From Acetobacter oeni (GTDB taxonomy: Bacteria > Pseudomonadota > Alphaproteobacteria > Acetobacterales > Acetobacteraceae): a stretch of 64,000 nt of DNA. Below the pieces are notes generated by a model. It ran no database searches. It saw only the letters and a program-made list of their open reading frames with translations, and had not been told where the DNA came from. This document shows positions 9,491 through 17,677 of the stretch, piece by piece. Every line of letters begins with the position of its first letter. Position 1 is the first letter of the stretch. Both the position numbers and the translations under genes were made by a program. Location of the stretch: NCBI RefSeq assembly GCF_011516825.1, contig NZ_WOTA01000011.1, positions 56,459-120,458 on the forward strand. The letters are read 5' to 3'.

Positions 9491-10012
9491 TTATTTCTCC
9501 CGGTCACCGTCTGTGTCACAGGCACACTTCTTTTTTGGAGAAGCCTGTTTTGTGGGATCAAGCCCGGGCCAGGTTTCAATATAATCTTCGAGCACCCCTG
9601 CCTCACGCTCACTGATGCAGCGCCCTGCTGCCGATATGCCTGCCTGAACCACACTTTCGTAAGTTCCGGAGATGAGTGGATGCCATTCCGGCAGGGACTG
9701 CCCTTCAGAAAGAAGCCGGTAAGCGCATGTTGGCGGCAACCAGTCGATAGTACGAACCATTGCCGGCGTCAGTGTCACGCAATCCTGCACCTTACGATGT
9801 CTGCCTGCATAATCTTTACAACGGCATGTCGTGGTGTCGAGGAGTCTGCAGGCTACATTGGTATAATGCAGGCTTTCGTCATCTTCATCGCGTAACTTAT
9901 GCAGGCAGCAGCGCCCGCAGCCATCGCATAGCGATTCCCACTCAGGAGACGACATTTCATCAAGGGATTTTGTTTCCCAGAAAGGCAACGCTTTTATCAT
10001 GATTTTGATCAT
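9491..10012 (-). CDS. YcgN-type (UPF0260) cysteine-cluster protein
   Basis: A protein of about 173 aa with the CxxCxxCC-type cluster near the N-terminus (CDGCGRCCLHKL) and further conserved Cys (CRLLDTTTCRCKDY, DCVTL, CAYRLL), as in the UPF0260/YcgN family, probably a metal-binding protein of unknown role. The ATG at 10012 is chosen because MIKIMIKALPFWETKSL resembles the family's usual start; an ATG at 10000 is also possible, and a start at 10072 would overlap the divergent region. The C-terminus is Lys/Cys/Asp-rich (KKKCACDTDGDREK). The next gene on the strand is the YgjP-type protease. Confidence 0.87.
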   Translation of the reverse strand: MIKIMIKALPFWETKSLDEMSSPEWESLCDGCGRCCLHKLRDEDDESLHYTNVACRLLDTTTCRCKDYAGRHRKVQDCVTLTPAMVRTIDWLPPTCAYRLLSEGQSLPEWHPLISGTYESVVQAGISAAGRCISEREAGVLEDYIETWPGLDPTKQASPKKKCACDTDGDREK

Positions 10013-10146
10013 AAACGTGCCGCAGTTCCATCGGAACAAACTTTTTTGCCTTTGTCCGCGTGGCAAAGGCAAGGTTCCTGTCTCAGATCATTTCGAATTG
10101 CATATCAGCTGAATATTCTGAGGTGAGGCAAACGGGAATCGCATAC

Positions 10147-10614
10147 GTGACAGATCAAAAAAGACGTAAGACCCGAAGATCCACAAGGTTGCTCGCAGTC
10201 ATTTTTCTCTGTGCCTTCGGGGCAGGATGCGAATCGACGCGACAGGTGACGACGGATCGGGAAAATCATCTTGTAACTGCGGGTTTTGTGTCGCGTCCTG
10301 CGGATACGCCGGAAAGGCAGCTAATGCTGCGGCGGATGCCGGCTCATCGGTTTGTTATGCGCGTTTCGGGTGGCAAGACCACTTATGTATTCGCCGATCC
10401 GCTTGTTTGCGCCTGCCTCTATGTGGGTGATTCCATAGCTTATCGCCGTTACCGGCAATATCAGCAGATGCAGCAACTGGCCGAAGAACGTCGCCTGTCA
10501 GCGGAGACGTATTCTGATCCTGCATGGGACTGGGATGCCTGGGGTGGCGTTGGGCCAGGTTACGGCCCTGGCTTTGGCACAACAGTGGGGCCAACTTATG
10601 GAACAGGCTGGTAG
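10147..10614 (+). CDS. Small lipoprotein, Gly/Tyr-rich C-terminus
   Basis: The GTG at 10147 gives a basic start (MTDQKRRKTRRSTRLL) followed by a lipoprotein signal ending FGAGC, so the mature protein is probably lipid-anchored in the envelope. The body has no motif that I recognise. It contains CACLYVGD, a Gln/Arg-rich helix (RRYRQYQQMQQLAEERR), and ends in Gly/Pro/Tyr-rich sequence (GPGYGPGFGTTVGPTYG). The frame is open further upstream to 10060, but the signal peptide argues for 10147. Its 3' end overlaps the 3' end of the convergent permease gene by 19 bases. Confidence 0.7.
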   Translation: MTDQKRRKTRRSTRLLAVIFLCAFGAGCESTRQVTTDRENHLVTAGFVSRPADTPERQLMLRRMPAHRFVMRVSGGKTTYVFADPLVCACLYVGDSIAYRRYRQYQQMQQLAEERRLSAETYSDPAWDWDAWGGVGPGYGPGFGTTVGPTYGTGW

Positions 10615-11066
10615 GCGTAAGAAATTAGCGTATGCGCCATCAGGCCAGCAAGGAGCGTCCCGGAGGCAAACCCAAAAAGCAATCGTTTCCTGAGTAAAGG
10701 AAGCCAGAGAAAACGAATCCGTTCGAAGCTGTCGGCTCCGAGTCCTTTTGCTGTTCGTGAAAGATCAGGATGTGCGTTTGACAGTGCCATCATTGCTGGC
10801 AGTCCCAGAGTCGGACTGAGCAGAAGCCCCTGTAGCAATGAGACCGAAAGTGTAAGAAGCCTGCTCGTATCAGTCTCGTGTACATTAAGAAATAACGGGA
10901 TCTGAAAAGCGATAATAATTGCCGGAATCCAAAGAGCAATAGATATTGTCAGCCAGTAATTCTTTCGGGCGAACATCAGAGAGATTGCGGCCGCTGCTGC
11001 TGCCGCCATAAGAGTTACGGTCGCATGGAGAAGGATGGTCAGGTCGGGGGAAAGATGAAGTGTCAC
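10596..11066 (-). CDS. Half-length ABC transporter permease (PotC-like remnant or minimal form)
   Basis: A 156-aa membrane protein with about four hydrophobic segments (roughly 10-32, 38-62, 68-94, 128-150). Between the last two lies a recognisable EAA-type coupling loop (ALSNAHPDLSRTAKGLGAD to LWLPLLRKR), the site where ABC permeases contact their ATPase. Polyamine/iron-type permeases are usually 260-300 aa with six segments, so about the N-terminal third is missing. The frame is intact and follows the solute-binding gene by 15 bases, so the set ATPase, binding protein, permease forms one minus-strand unit. Whether it transports anything is unknown. Confidence 0.7.
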   Translation of the reverse strand: MTLHLSPDLTILLHATVTLMAAAAAAAISLMFARKNYWLTISIALWIPAIIIAFQIPLFLNVHETDTSRLLTLSVSLLQGLLLSPTLGLPAMMALSNAHPDLSRTAKGLGADSFERIRFLWLPLLRKRLLFGFASGTLLAGLMAHTLISYAYQPVP

Positions 11067-11081
11067 GTATTCGCTGCCAGA

Positions 11082-12167
11082 TCAGTGCTCAGCGAGCCAT
11101 TGGCGGAACTGCTCCTGGAGGGCGGGCAGATGATCGCGCCAGAACGAGTTACTGAACAGAGATGCCGGGGATTCATGAGAAGCATCAGGATCCCGATTGT
11201 TCCTGTTTTCTGTCAGAAGTGATATTCGGGAGCTGAAGGTTTCCCGCTGTTCGGGTTTGATGATCCATGTGCGTAGTGCCTGAGCTGCCGCTTCTCCGCG
11301 CATAGTTCCTGCCGGAATAACCCAGTCATAGTTGATATAAAAAATTGACGACGGCAGCAGACCGAATCCCGGATTTGGGTGTTTGCTATTTGTTATGAAG
11401 ACGTCGGCTGTGGCTGCAACCCCCATTAATGCGGCTCCGGTCGTCAGAATGCGCATTGCATCTCCCGGTGCCGTCCACCAGACGATGTAGGGGCGGAGCT
11501 GATTAAGACGCCTGAAGGCACGATTAACGCCTTCGGGCGTGCTCAGTACGCGATAAATTGCATCGGGGGGGACGCCATCAGAGAGGAGGGCAGCTTCCAG
11601 AGTGCCACGCGGATCAGCGCGAAGTCCGCGTTTTCCGGGGTGTCTTGCAACGTCCCAGAAGTCTTTCCAGTCCGGTTTGCCCCTAAAACGGGATGTGTCC
11701 CATGCGAGAGTAAAATCGAGGGAGAAGGCCGGGACATTACAGGAAGACGACTCACGTGTTGCCGGGTCAGCAGCATCAGTATCAGAAGACAAAAACGCGC
11801 CATCGTTGCATCCGGCCTGAGCGACTTCATCTTCCGTAAGAGCCAGAGACCAGCTGCGTTGAGGTGTGCCTGTTTTTTTTTCCAGTGTTGTCAGGTCGTT
11901 GTTCCGGATAATGGTCGTGATACGCTGACCGGTGATCCGGGTGAACGGTTGCCAGAAGATATCATTCAATATCGTATTAAGCGCGCCTGGAGGTGTGGCA
12001 ACGATAATTGCGTTTAAATGAATGCTGCGAGCCTCGACACGGTGGCCACAGTCTGCCGTTATCACCAGAAAGAGTGCAGTTGCGCTTAAAAGACAACGGC
12101 GGGTAACAGACAGATGTCTGACCGGTGGATTGCCGTGTAGAGGGACGTGCTGGGGCTCGCGTTGCAA
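11082..12167 (-). CDS. Periplasmic solute-binding protein, PotD/iron-type
   Basis: A 361-aa extracellular binding protein with a signal sequence after TRRCLLSATALFLVITADC. The two-lobe pattern of the PotD/FbpA superfamily is visible: NAIIVATPPGALNTILNDIF, FTLAWDTSRF, KDFWDVARHPGKRGLRADPR, IVWWTAPGDAMRIL, and the closing WVIPAGTMRGEAAAQALRTWI. The specificity cannot be read; polyamines, iron or a thiamine-like ligand are possible. The start is a TTG at 12167, since no in-frame ATG or GTG precedes the signal peptide. It sits between the degenerate ATPase (33 bases upstream) and the short permease (15 bases downstream). Confidence 0.8.
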   Translation of the reverse strand: MQREPQHVPLHGNPPVRHLSVTRRCLLSATALFLVITADCGHRVEARSIHLNAIIVATPPGALNTILNDIFWQPFTRITGQRITTIIRNNDLTTLEKKTGTPQRSWSLALTEDEVAQAGCNDGAFLSSDTDAADPATRESSSCNVPAFSLDFTLAWDTSRFRGKPDWKDFWDVARHPGKRGLRADPRGTLEAALLSDGVPPDAIYRVLSTPEGVNRAFRRLNQLRPYIVWWTAPGDAMRILTTGAALMGVAATADVFITNSKHPNPGFGLLPSSIFYINYDWVIPAGTMRGEAAAQALRTWIIKPEQRETFSSRISLLTENRNNRDPDASHESPASLFSNSFWRDHLPALQEQFRQWLAEH

Positions 12168-12200
12168 TGGATGGCCTGAAACTCAAAATATTCTCTGAAG

Positions 12201-13331
12201 TTAACCCGGTTTTCCGTCCGACGGAAAGGCCAGTGCATTTTCGGCTCTCCAGGCAAGAAGAGCCGGGCTTCCTGCGGATATTCCCGGTCCAAGGCCACCC
12301 GGTGGACGATGGACAATCATTTCCGTCCCGTCTTCCAGCCGGAAACGCAGAAAAATGAAGTCGCCGAGGTGAACTGCTTCAAGAAGAGACGCGGAGAGGT
12401 AGCCGTGCGATTCTTCCGGAGAAGCGTCTCGACCACGCTGGAAAAGGGGAGCGATCTGGCCGGGGCGAACACAAAGGTCGGTCAGGTTCCCCCCTTTGAG
12501 CGCCGGGTCGGCTATGGCCTCCATTTCGCCGCCGCAGGCAAGCCGGACGCGTGCGATATCATCCTCAACGGACAAAACGATACCGACCAGGCTATTGGCG
12601 TTGCCCATTGAACGCGCAATTCGCGATGAGACAGGACGTTCAATAAGGTCCGAAGCTGTGCCGAGCTGAAGCATCGCGCCGTCCGCCACCACGCCGATGC
12701 GGAGTGCGGCCGTGAGCGCATCCGATCTGTCACGCGTGATAAGCAAAAGACTCAGCGCGCGGGCACGGCGTAGCCTTGTCAGCCTCAGATGGATATCACG
12801 GCGTGTTTCAGCATTCAGGCCGGCAAAAATATTATCGAGAACGATGATGGCGGGATCAGAGGCCAGAACCCGGGCCAGAGACGTTCTGATATATTGTCCG
12901 TCTGACAGGGCGGGCGGAAAGAGATCCGCGAGGCTATCCAGTCCAAGAAGAGCAAGATGTTCGTTTGTGAGACGACGGAGATCGGATGGCGCGACGCGTC
13001 TGACCCGTAACGAAAATGCGACGTTTTCACGCACGGTCAGGTGGTCAAATAACACTTCCCGGTGGCTCACGATGCCGATGCTGCGTTTTCCGGGAGGCCG
13101 GGCTGTAATGTCCTTGCCGGCAACAGTGATCTGTCCTGACAGAAGTGGCAGATACCCTGCGAGCATGTCAGTCAGTAGTCCGGGAGCTCTGGCCGGGTCA
13201 GATAAATCGAAAAGAGCCAGACACTCTCCCCTGTGCATGGAAAACGTCAGTGGTGCACAGCTGTAAGGGGTGGTGGCGTTGATGACAGAGAGAGAACTGC
13301 CTGCCTGCTCGGAAGGTTTGTGGCTTGTCAT
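12201..13331 (-). CDS. ABC transporter ATPase-like protein with lost catalytic motifs
   Basis: The overall fold of a PotA-type ATPase is preserved (ABC domain about 14-245, TOBE-like C-terminal domain about 250-376), but the catalytic motifs are not. The Walker A position reads FDLSDPARAP with no GxxGxGKT; the Q-loop has His90 in GIVSHREVLF; the signature is LSDGQ (142-146); Walker B is IIVLDN with no catalytic Glu; the H-loop is TRD (Arg200). ATP hydrolysis therefore looks unlikely, yet the frame is unbroken. Numbers are from the ATG at 13331; the frame stays open to an ATG at 13433, which would leave only 28 bases to the divergent gene. It leads the ATPase, binding protein, permease set on the minus strand. 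Confidence 0.75.
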   Translation of the reverse strand: MTSHKPSEQAGSSLSVINATTPYSCAPLTFSMHRGECLALFDLSDPARAPGLLTDMLAGYLPLLSGQITVAGKDITARPPGKRSIGIVSHREVLFDHLTVRENVAFSLRVRRVAPSDLRRLTNEHLALLGLDSLADLFPPALSDGQYIRTSLARVLASDPAIIVLDNIFAGLNAETRRDIHLRLTRLRRARALSLLLITRDRSDALTAALRIGVVADGAMLQLGTASDLIERPVSSRIARSMGNANSLVGIVLSVEDDIARVRLACGGEMEAIADPALKGGNLTDLCVRPGQIAPLFQRGRDASPEESHGYLSASLLEAVHLGDFIFLRFRLEDGTEMIVHRPPGGLGPGISAGSPALLAWRAENALAFPSDGKPG

Positions 13332-13461
13332 AAGGGTGTGCCGGGTCATCATGAGCATATGGAACCACAGACACGGGCGGGCGTTAAGATGTATACCGGT
13401 TGCGCCGGGGTGTAGCGTCTGCTCTCCGGTCATGTGGCTGAATTTTTAGGAGCAGGGGCAT

Positions 13462-13743
13462 ATGTCCGCTGAGAAGATCAGAAAGAATGCTGAGCAGACT
13501 GTCAGCGAAGCGACTTCAACCGCTCGTGAGGAACTGGAGTCACTTAAATCCCAGCTCGAACAGTTCCTCAATCACCATGTGGTTCCTACTCTTTCCGAAG
13601 CCGCGAATACGGCAGTCTCAAGCGCTCGTGATATTGCCGGGCATCAGAAGAAGAGTGTTGAGACAAATGTGAGCGCTAAACCACTCCTCTCCATTGGAAT
13701 ATCTGCGGTGGTCGGGTTTGTCCTGGGCAGGCTGTCGCGTTAA
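13462..13743 (+). CDS. YqjD/ElaB-like (DUF883) membrane-anchored protein
   Basis: A 93-aa protein with a long amphipathic helix (about 1-70, rich in Glu, Ser, Ala) and one C-terminal membrane anchor (LLSIGISAVVGFVLGRLSR), the layout of the DUF883/YqjD/ElaB family. Members are inner-membrane proteins, some of which bind ribosomes in stationary phase. The ATG at 13462 has AGGAGC upstream (13449-13454). The next gene is a YqjE-like holin-type protein, the same pairing as yqjD-yqjE in enterobacteria, which supports the call. Confidence 0.75.
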   Translation: MSAEKIRKNAEQTVSEATSTAREELESLKSQLEQFLNHHVVPTLSEAANTAVSSARDIAGHQKKSVETNVSAKPLLSIGISAVVGFVLGRLSR

Positions 13744-13912
13744 GGTCTCGCCCTGAGACATCCCTCTAAAGGCTGTCCGGGGCTGAATTATGGTATCTCT
13801 TCCCTTGAGGGGGAGATGAAACAATCTGCTTCGGGCGCTTCGGGGAGGTGATTGGTAATGGAAATGCCGGTTCATCTTCGATGCCGGCCTGAAGCAGGGT
13901 GGCCCGGGATTT

Positions 13913-14341
13913 ATGCGCATCTTCGAAGTAGGCAAAGCTGCCGCAGTCGCGGAAATTGAGCTCCTTCAGCAGAAGGCAATGCGCATCGGACGGCAGGCGG
14001 CACTCCTGATTGTGGGAGCCGTTCTGGGTTTCTTTTCGCTGATTACGGGCCATGCTCTCTTATGGGCAATTTTTCTGTTTAAGTTTGGTTTCGGCCCTGT
14101 CGGCGCGCCGGCGGCAGTATTCGGCCTTGATATTTTTCTCGCGCTTGCATTTGTGTTTATGGGGCGGCGCTCTTATCTCCTGCCGGCTGAAGTTGAAGCG
14201 CGCATGAATCGTGACCGGCATTTTAATGAAATGCGGCAGGCTGCTTCTATCGCGGCGGTCGCGACAACAATGACGGGACCAGTCGGACGCTTCGCTGGTC
14301 GCAAAGTCTGGAATATCGTGGCGCGTCGCCGTCGCAACTGA
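13913..14341 (+). CDS. YqjE-like / phage-holin-superfamily (DUF1469-like) membrane protein
   Basis: A 142-aa protein with two membrane segments (about 30-52 and 58-82), preceded by a short helix and followed by a soluble helical tail ending in Arg (ARRRRN). This is the layout of the DUF1469/YqjE group, called phage-holin superfamily by homology though not phage lysis proteins. It lies 169 bases after the YqjD-like gene. The intervening stretch holds only short frames with no support. An intrinsic terminator follows 37 bases after its stop. Confidence 0.65.
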   Translation: MRIFEVGKAAAVAEIELLQQKAMRIGRQAALLIVGAVLGFFSLITGHALLWAIFLFKFGFGPVGAPAAVFGLDIFLALAFVFMGRRSYLLPAEVEARMNRDRHFNEMRQAASIAAVATTMTGPVGRFAGRKVWNIVARRRRN

Positions 14342-14377
14342 CACCAGCTTCCGATTTTGTTTGCGTGTAATAGTGAG

Positions 14378-14399
14378 CGGGCCTTCTGGCCCGTTTTTT
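14378..14399 (+). terminator. Rho-independent terminator
   Basis: CGGGCC (14378-14383), loop TTCT, GGCCCG (14388-14393), then six T (14394-14399): a perfect 6-bp GC stem and U-tract, ending the yqjD/yqjE-like transcript before the marR gene. Confidence 0.9.
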
Positions 14400-14540
14400 G
14401 TGTGTTGCGGGTCTCTCTTCGAGGCGTGAATGAGAGCCATATAAGTATGCTGGCTGGAGCGATTAATTCTTGTCGGGCGTATATTGTTAGGATACGAATA
14501 ATTCGTCTCCTTTCATTTTGGTGTCTGAAATGATTTCGTT

Positions 14541-15080
14541 GTGAGCGACTCCGTGAAAGAAGCAGAAGATATTGCCCGGGATATGCCTTTGCTCCGGCGC
14601 AAATTCGGCCATCGGCTTGCGCGTCTGGCGACACTCTGGCGACGTGAAATCGACCACGATCTTCGTCAGTTTAATCTTACCGATGCCACATGGCGCCCAC
14701 TTTACTACCTGCGGTCACTGCCTCCGCCTGTGCGGCAAACGGATCTTGCCAGAGCCCTTTCTGTCGAGGCTCCATCGCTGGTCCGTGTTCTGGATGTGCT
14801 TGAAAAACAGAATTTTGTGTCTCGGGATGTCGATCCGGAGGATCGCCGATCTAAACTGATTGGTCTGACGGAGGCCGGTGCGAAAGTGGCAAACCAGGTT
14901 CTTCATACGGCTGATAGTGTCGGAGAGCGGTTGCTGGCTGGCGTATCGGAGTCCGCTCTGAATGAGTGCCTTTCCGTCTTTGATCAGGTTCGGTCCGGAC
15001 TGCAGGAGGATCGGGAGCGGAACGCGGGGGAATCCGATACAGGTCGCGGCCAGCCCGGTTCACGGTTTCCTGTTCTGTGA
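14541..15080 (+). CDS. MarR-family transcriptional regulator of the efflux operon
   Basis: A winged-helix repressor of the MarR family (179 aa). The DNA-binding part is clear: QTDLARALSVEAPSLVRVLDVLE as the helix-turn-helix (about 66-90) and RDVDPEDRRSKLIGLTEAG as the wing with the conserved Asp/Arg. The start is a GTG at 14541. Its stop overlaps the GTG of the FUSC transporter gene (GTGA), so it is the first gene of a five-gene efflux operon and probably represses it until an aromatic or other weak acid binds; the ligand is inference. Confidence 0.92.
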   Translation: MSDSVKEAEDIARDMPLLRRKFGHRLARLATLWRREIDHDLRQFNLTDATWRPLYYLRSLPPPVRQTDLARALSVEAPSLVRVLDVLEKQNFVSRDVDPEDRRSKLIGLTEAGAKVANQVLHTADSVGERLLAGVSESALNECLSVFDQVRSGLQEDRERNAGESDTGRGQPGSRFPVL

Positions 15081-17446
15081 GTGAAGCCGCGACCACATCT
15101 GAATCTTTATCCGCAAGCATCTTCCTGCGATTTCGTGCAATCGGAGATGCCATTGACAGAGAATGGCGATCCGACTGGGCACGTTTGAGCCCGACCGTTC
15201 TTTATGCTTTTCGTGTCGCGCTTTCGATCGGGCTGGCATTATGGCTTGCCGGTTTTTTTATGCTCGGTCAGCCAATCTCTGCGGTGACCACTGTGCTGAT
15301 CGTTGCCAATCCGACGCCGGGCGCACTGATTTCAAAGAGCATCTGGCGTATTGTCGGAACGCTCATCGGTACGACACTCGGCGTCATGCTGATGGCATCA
15401 TTTCCACAGCAACCCGTTCTTTTCTTTGCGGGACTTGCGAGTCTGATCGGCATGGCGTGCTGCGTCGCGACGTTGCTGCGTTTCTATAGAGCTTATGCGG
15501 CCGTTCTGTCCGGTTATACCATTATCATCATATCAGTGGGCGCTTTCGATGATCCTGACCGGATTTTTCTGAGCGCCATGTCGCGGCTGTCCGTGGTGGT
15601 GGTTGGTATCATTAGTACGGCCGTCGTCTTTCAGCTGACCTCCATGAAAAGTCCGAATACCGCCACGGCACGTATCGAACTTCTTCTTCGTGATGTCCTG
15701 GCGCAGTTCGCTGCGCTGTCGTCCGTCGAACGTGACACCGAAGCGCCGCGTTCCGACGAGGTCGGGCAGGAAGGGGCATTCCGGGAGATGGATACGGTCG
15801 CGTATGGCGCGCGTGCCCGTCTTCTGGCTCAGGCTGCGGCGGTGACGGAAGCAATCGAATATGCATCTTCTGTTGATTACGAAGTCAGCCGCCGGTCAGC
15901 AGCGCTTCATCAGGGAGTGTCACGACTGCTCGGCCTGCTGAGTGCTCATCATGCGGCCTGGCGACAACTTCCACCAGGCGACTCTGATCGCGTGATCCGT
16001 GCCCGCCTGATCTCAGGTCGTCTGATGCGGGAACTCGCAGATATGCCGGCAGACATGCTGCTACACGCCGATCCTGCCCCGATTCGTTCGCGGATCAGTT
16101 ATGCGCGGGCCGAAATCGAATTTCTGGCGCGGGAAACATCAGATCTTTCCGGGCTGGCGGCTATCGACACGGAGCGCGATATTGTCGTTCAGCTCGGGCT
16201 GGCCGTGGATAATCTTTCAGACATAGCCTGGCGTGAGCCTGATGTCAGACTCATGCCTCTTTTTGAATGGCCTGCTGCCTTGCGCAATGCAGCACGAGCC
16301 GCTCTCGTCACGCTGACGGGGTGCCTGATATGGTATGTTCTGCGCTGGTCAGCCGCGCCGAGTATGCTGGTTTATCTGATTGCGGCTTCATGCCTGTTAG
16401 CCACGGCGCCCTCGGCAACGCGCGGTGCGGTCCTGCTCGCATCCGGTACTGTATGTGCTGTTCCGGCCTGCTACGTTTTCCAGACTTTTTTTCTGCCTCA
16501 GACTGACGGTTTTCCGCTGCTCTGGATTTCTCTGGTACTGAGTCTGCTGCCAGGGATATGGATTCAGTTCCATCCAAAATATGCGCTGTGCGGGTTTGGT
16601 TACGCAGTCTTTTTCAATGTGATGGCCAGAGTTCAGAATCCGGTACGTTATGATGATATAGCGCTGCTGAATGGCTGGTACGCATTCCTTGTCGCGGCGG
16701 CTTTGCTAGCGCTTGTATTTCGCGTCATTCTTCCTGCCGATCAGCGTCTGGATGCGGCTCGACTCATTACGGCCCTTTGTCGGTCCGTTCAGGCTTTTGC
16801 GGTTCTTCCACTTCGGGAAAAAGTCAGCTGGCCAGGGTGGGAGTATCTGCAGATGCAAAGGGTGCTCAGGCTGAATCAGCGACTGTCATTTGTTGAGTCG
16901 AGCGAGCGTGTATTTCACGTCACGGACGCAGCTCTGGCGGCAGTCGCTCTCGGGCGCGTGGTGATGCGCCTGCGAACATTGCTGCGTGAAGGGGGGGCGA
17001 CTTCTGAACAGAAGGCGATTGTCATAAGCGCGCTTGTGTCATTACGTAATCTGAGGCGTGACCCTTTAGCCACAGCAGCAAACTTACGTGCGGCAGCGTC
17101 TGCGGTAAAGCCTGATCTCGCAGCTTCAGGGGCAGAAGAGCCATCGGCAGAGACCCGGACCTTTCGTGGTCTGGCGGAGGCGGCTTTCTCGCTGGAAGAT
17201 GAGGGGGCCTCGGGTGATCGTCCGGCCACTGCAGCACGGCGCGCGCAGGAAAGACTACCTGCCCTGAGCACCGCCAGACGCATGGCAGCCTGTCTCGTAC
17301 AGGCTGCACAGCTTATCGACGCCGCTCCGGGTTTCTTCCATAAGGAAGGTCCGATGCAGCAGGGCGCGGATGATCCCCGTGCTCATGCAGATTTGCGTTC
17401 GTTAGTAATATCACCTGCGAGACGATCTGACCCGAGAGTTGCCTGA
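15077..17446 (+). CDS. FUSC-family inner-membrane efflux protein (AaeB-like)
   Basis: A 789-aa transporter of the aromatic-acid exporter / fusaric-acid resistance superfamily. Two clusters of transmembrane segments (about residues 40-185 and 405-560) are each followed by a large soluble domain, the usual FUSC layout. In E. coli, AaeB works with the membrane fusion protein AaeA to export hydroxylated aromatic acids. The start is a GTG overlapping the marR stop, and the stop overlaps the next gene (TGATG). The specific substrate is not readable from sequence. Confidence 0.92.
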   Translation: MSEAATTSESLSASIFLRFRAIGDAIDREWRSDWARLSPTVLYAFRVALSIGLALWLAGFFMLGQPISAVTTVLIVANPTPGALISKSIWRIVGTLIGTTLGVMLMASFPQQPVLFFAGLASLIGMACCVATLLRFYRAYAAVLSGYTIIIISVGAFDDPDRIFLSAMSRLSVVVVGIISTAVVFQLTSMKSPNTATARIELLLRDVLAQFAALSSVERDTEAPRSDEVGQEGAFREMDTVAYGARARLLAQAAAVTEAIEYASSVDYEVSRRSAALHQGVSRLLGLLSAHHAAWRQLPPGDSDRVIRARLISGRLMRELADMPADMLLHADPAPIRSRISYARAEIEFLARETSDLSGLAAIDTERDIVVQLGLAVDNLSDIAWREPDVRLMPLFEWPAALRNAARAALVTLTGCLIWYVLRWSAAPSMLVYLIAASCLLATAPSATRGAVLLASGTVCAVPACYVFQTFFLPQTDGFPLLWISLVLSLLPGIWIQFHPKYALCGFGYAVFFNVMARVQNPVRYDDIALLNGWYAFLVAAALLALVFRVILPADQRLDAARLITALCRSVQAFAVLPLREKVSWPGWEYLQMQRVLRLNQRLSFVESSERVFHVTDAALAAVALGRVVMRLRTLLREGGATSEQKAIVISALVSLRNLRRDPLATAANLRAAASAVKPDLAASGAEEPSAETRTFRGLAEAAFSLEDEGASGDRPATAARRAQERLPALSTARRMAACLVQAAQLIDAAPGFFHKEGPMQQGADDPRAHADLRSLVISPARRSDPRVA

Positions 17447-17640
17447 TGCTGACCGAGTTTAATCTGTTCGGCGTATTCATGGCGCCGATCGTGGTTTATG
17501 CGCTTGCTGCGCTGCCTGTTACGATGTTTGTGCGGTTTCTGCTCTGGTGGAGCGGAATTATGCGCTGGTTCTGGCACTTCGCACTTTTCGAGGTTGCGCT
17601 TTATACCTGTATCCTCTGTCTTCTTATTCTCTACGTCTGA
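17446..17640 (+). CDS. DUF1656 small membrane protein (AaeX-like)
   Basis: A 64-aa protein with two hydrophobic segments (about 11-34 and 42-62) and the family start LTEFNLFGVFMAP, as in the DUF1656/AaeX proteins found between FUSC transporters and their fusion proteins. Its function is unknown, but the position in the operon is characteristic. The ATG overlaps the stop of the FUSC gene by one base. Confidence 0.88.
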   Translation: MLTEFNLFGVFMAPIVVYALAALPVTMFVRFLLWWSGIMRWFWHFALFEVALYTCILCLLILYV

Positions 17641-17677
17641 GCTGTTTCTTTCGTCTGAAGGTTTTTGAGTCACCGCA

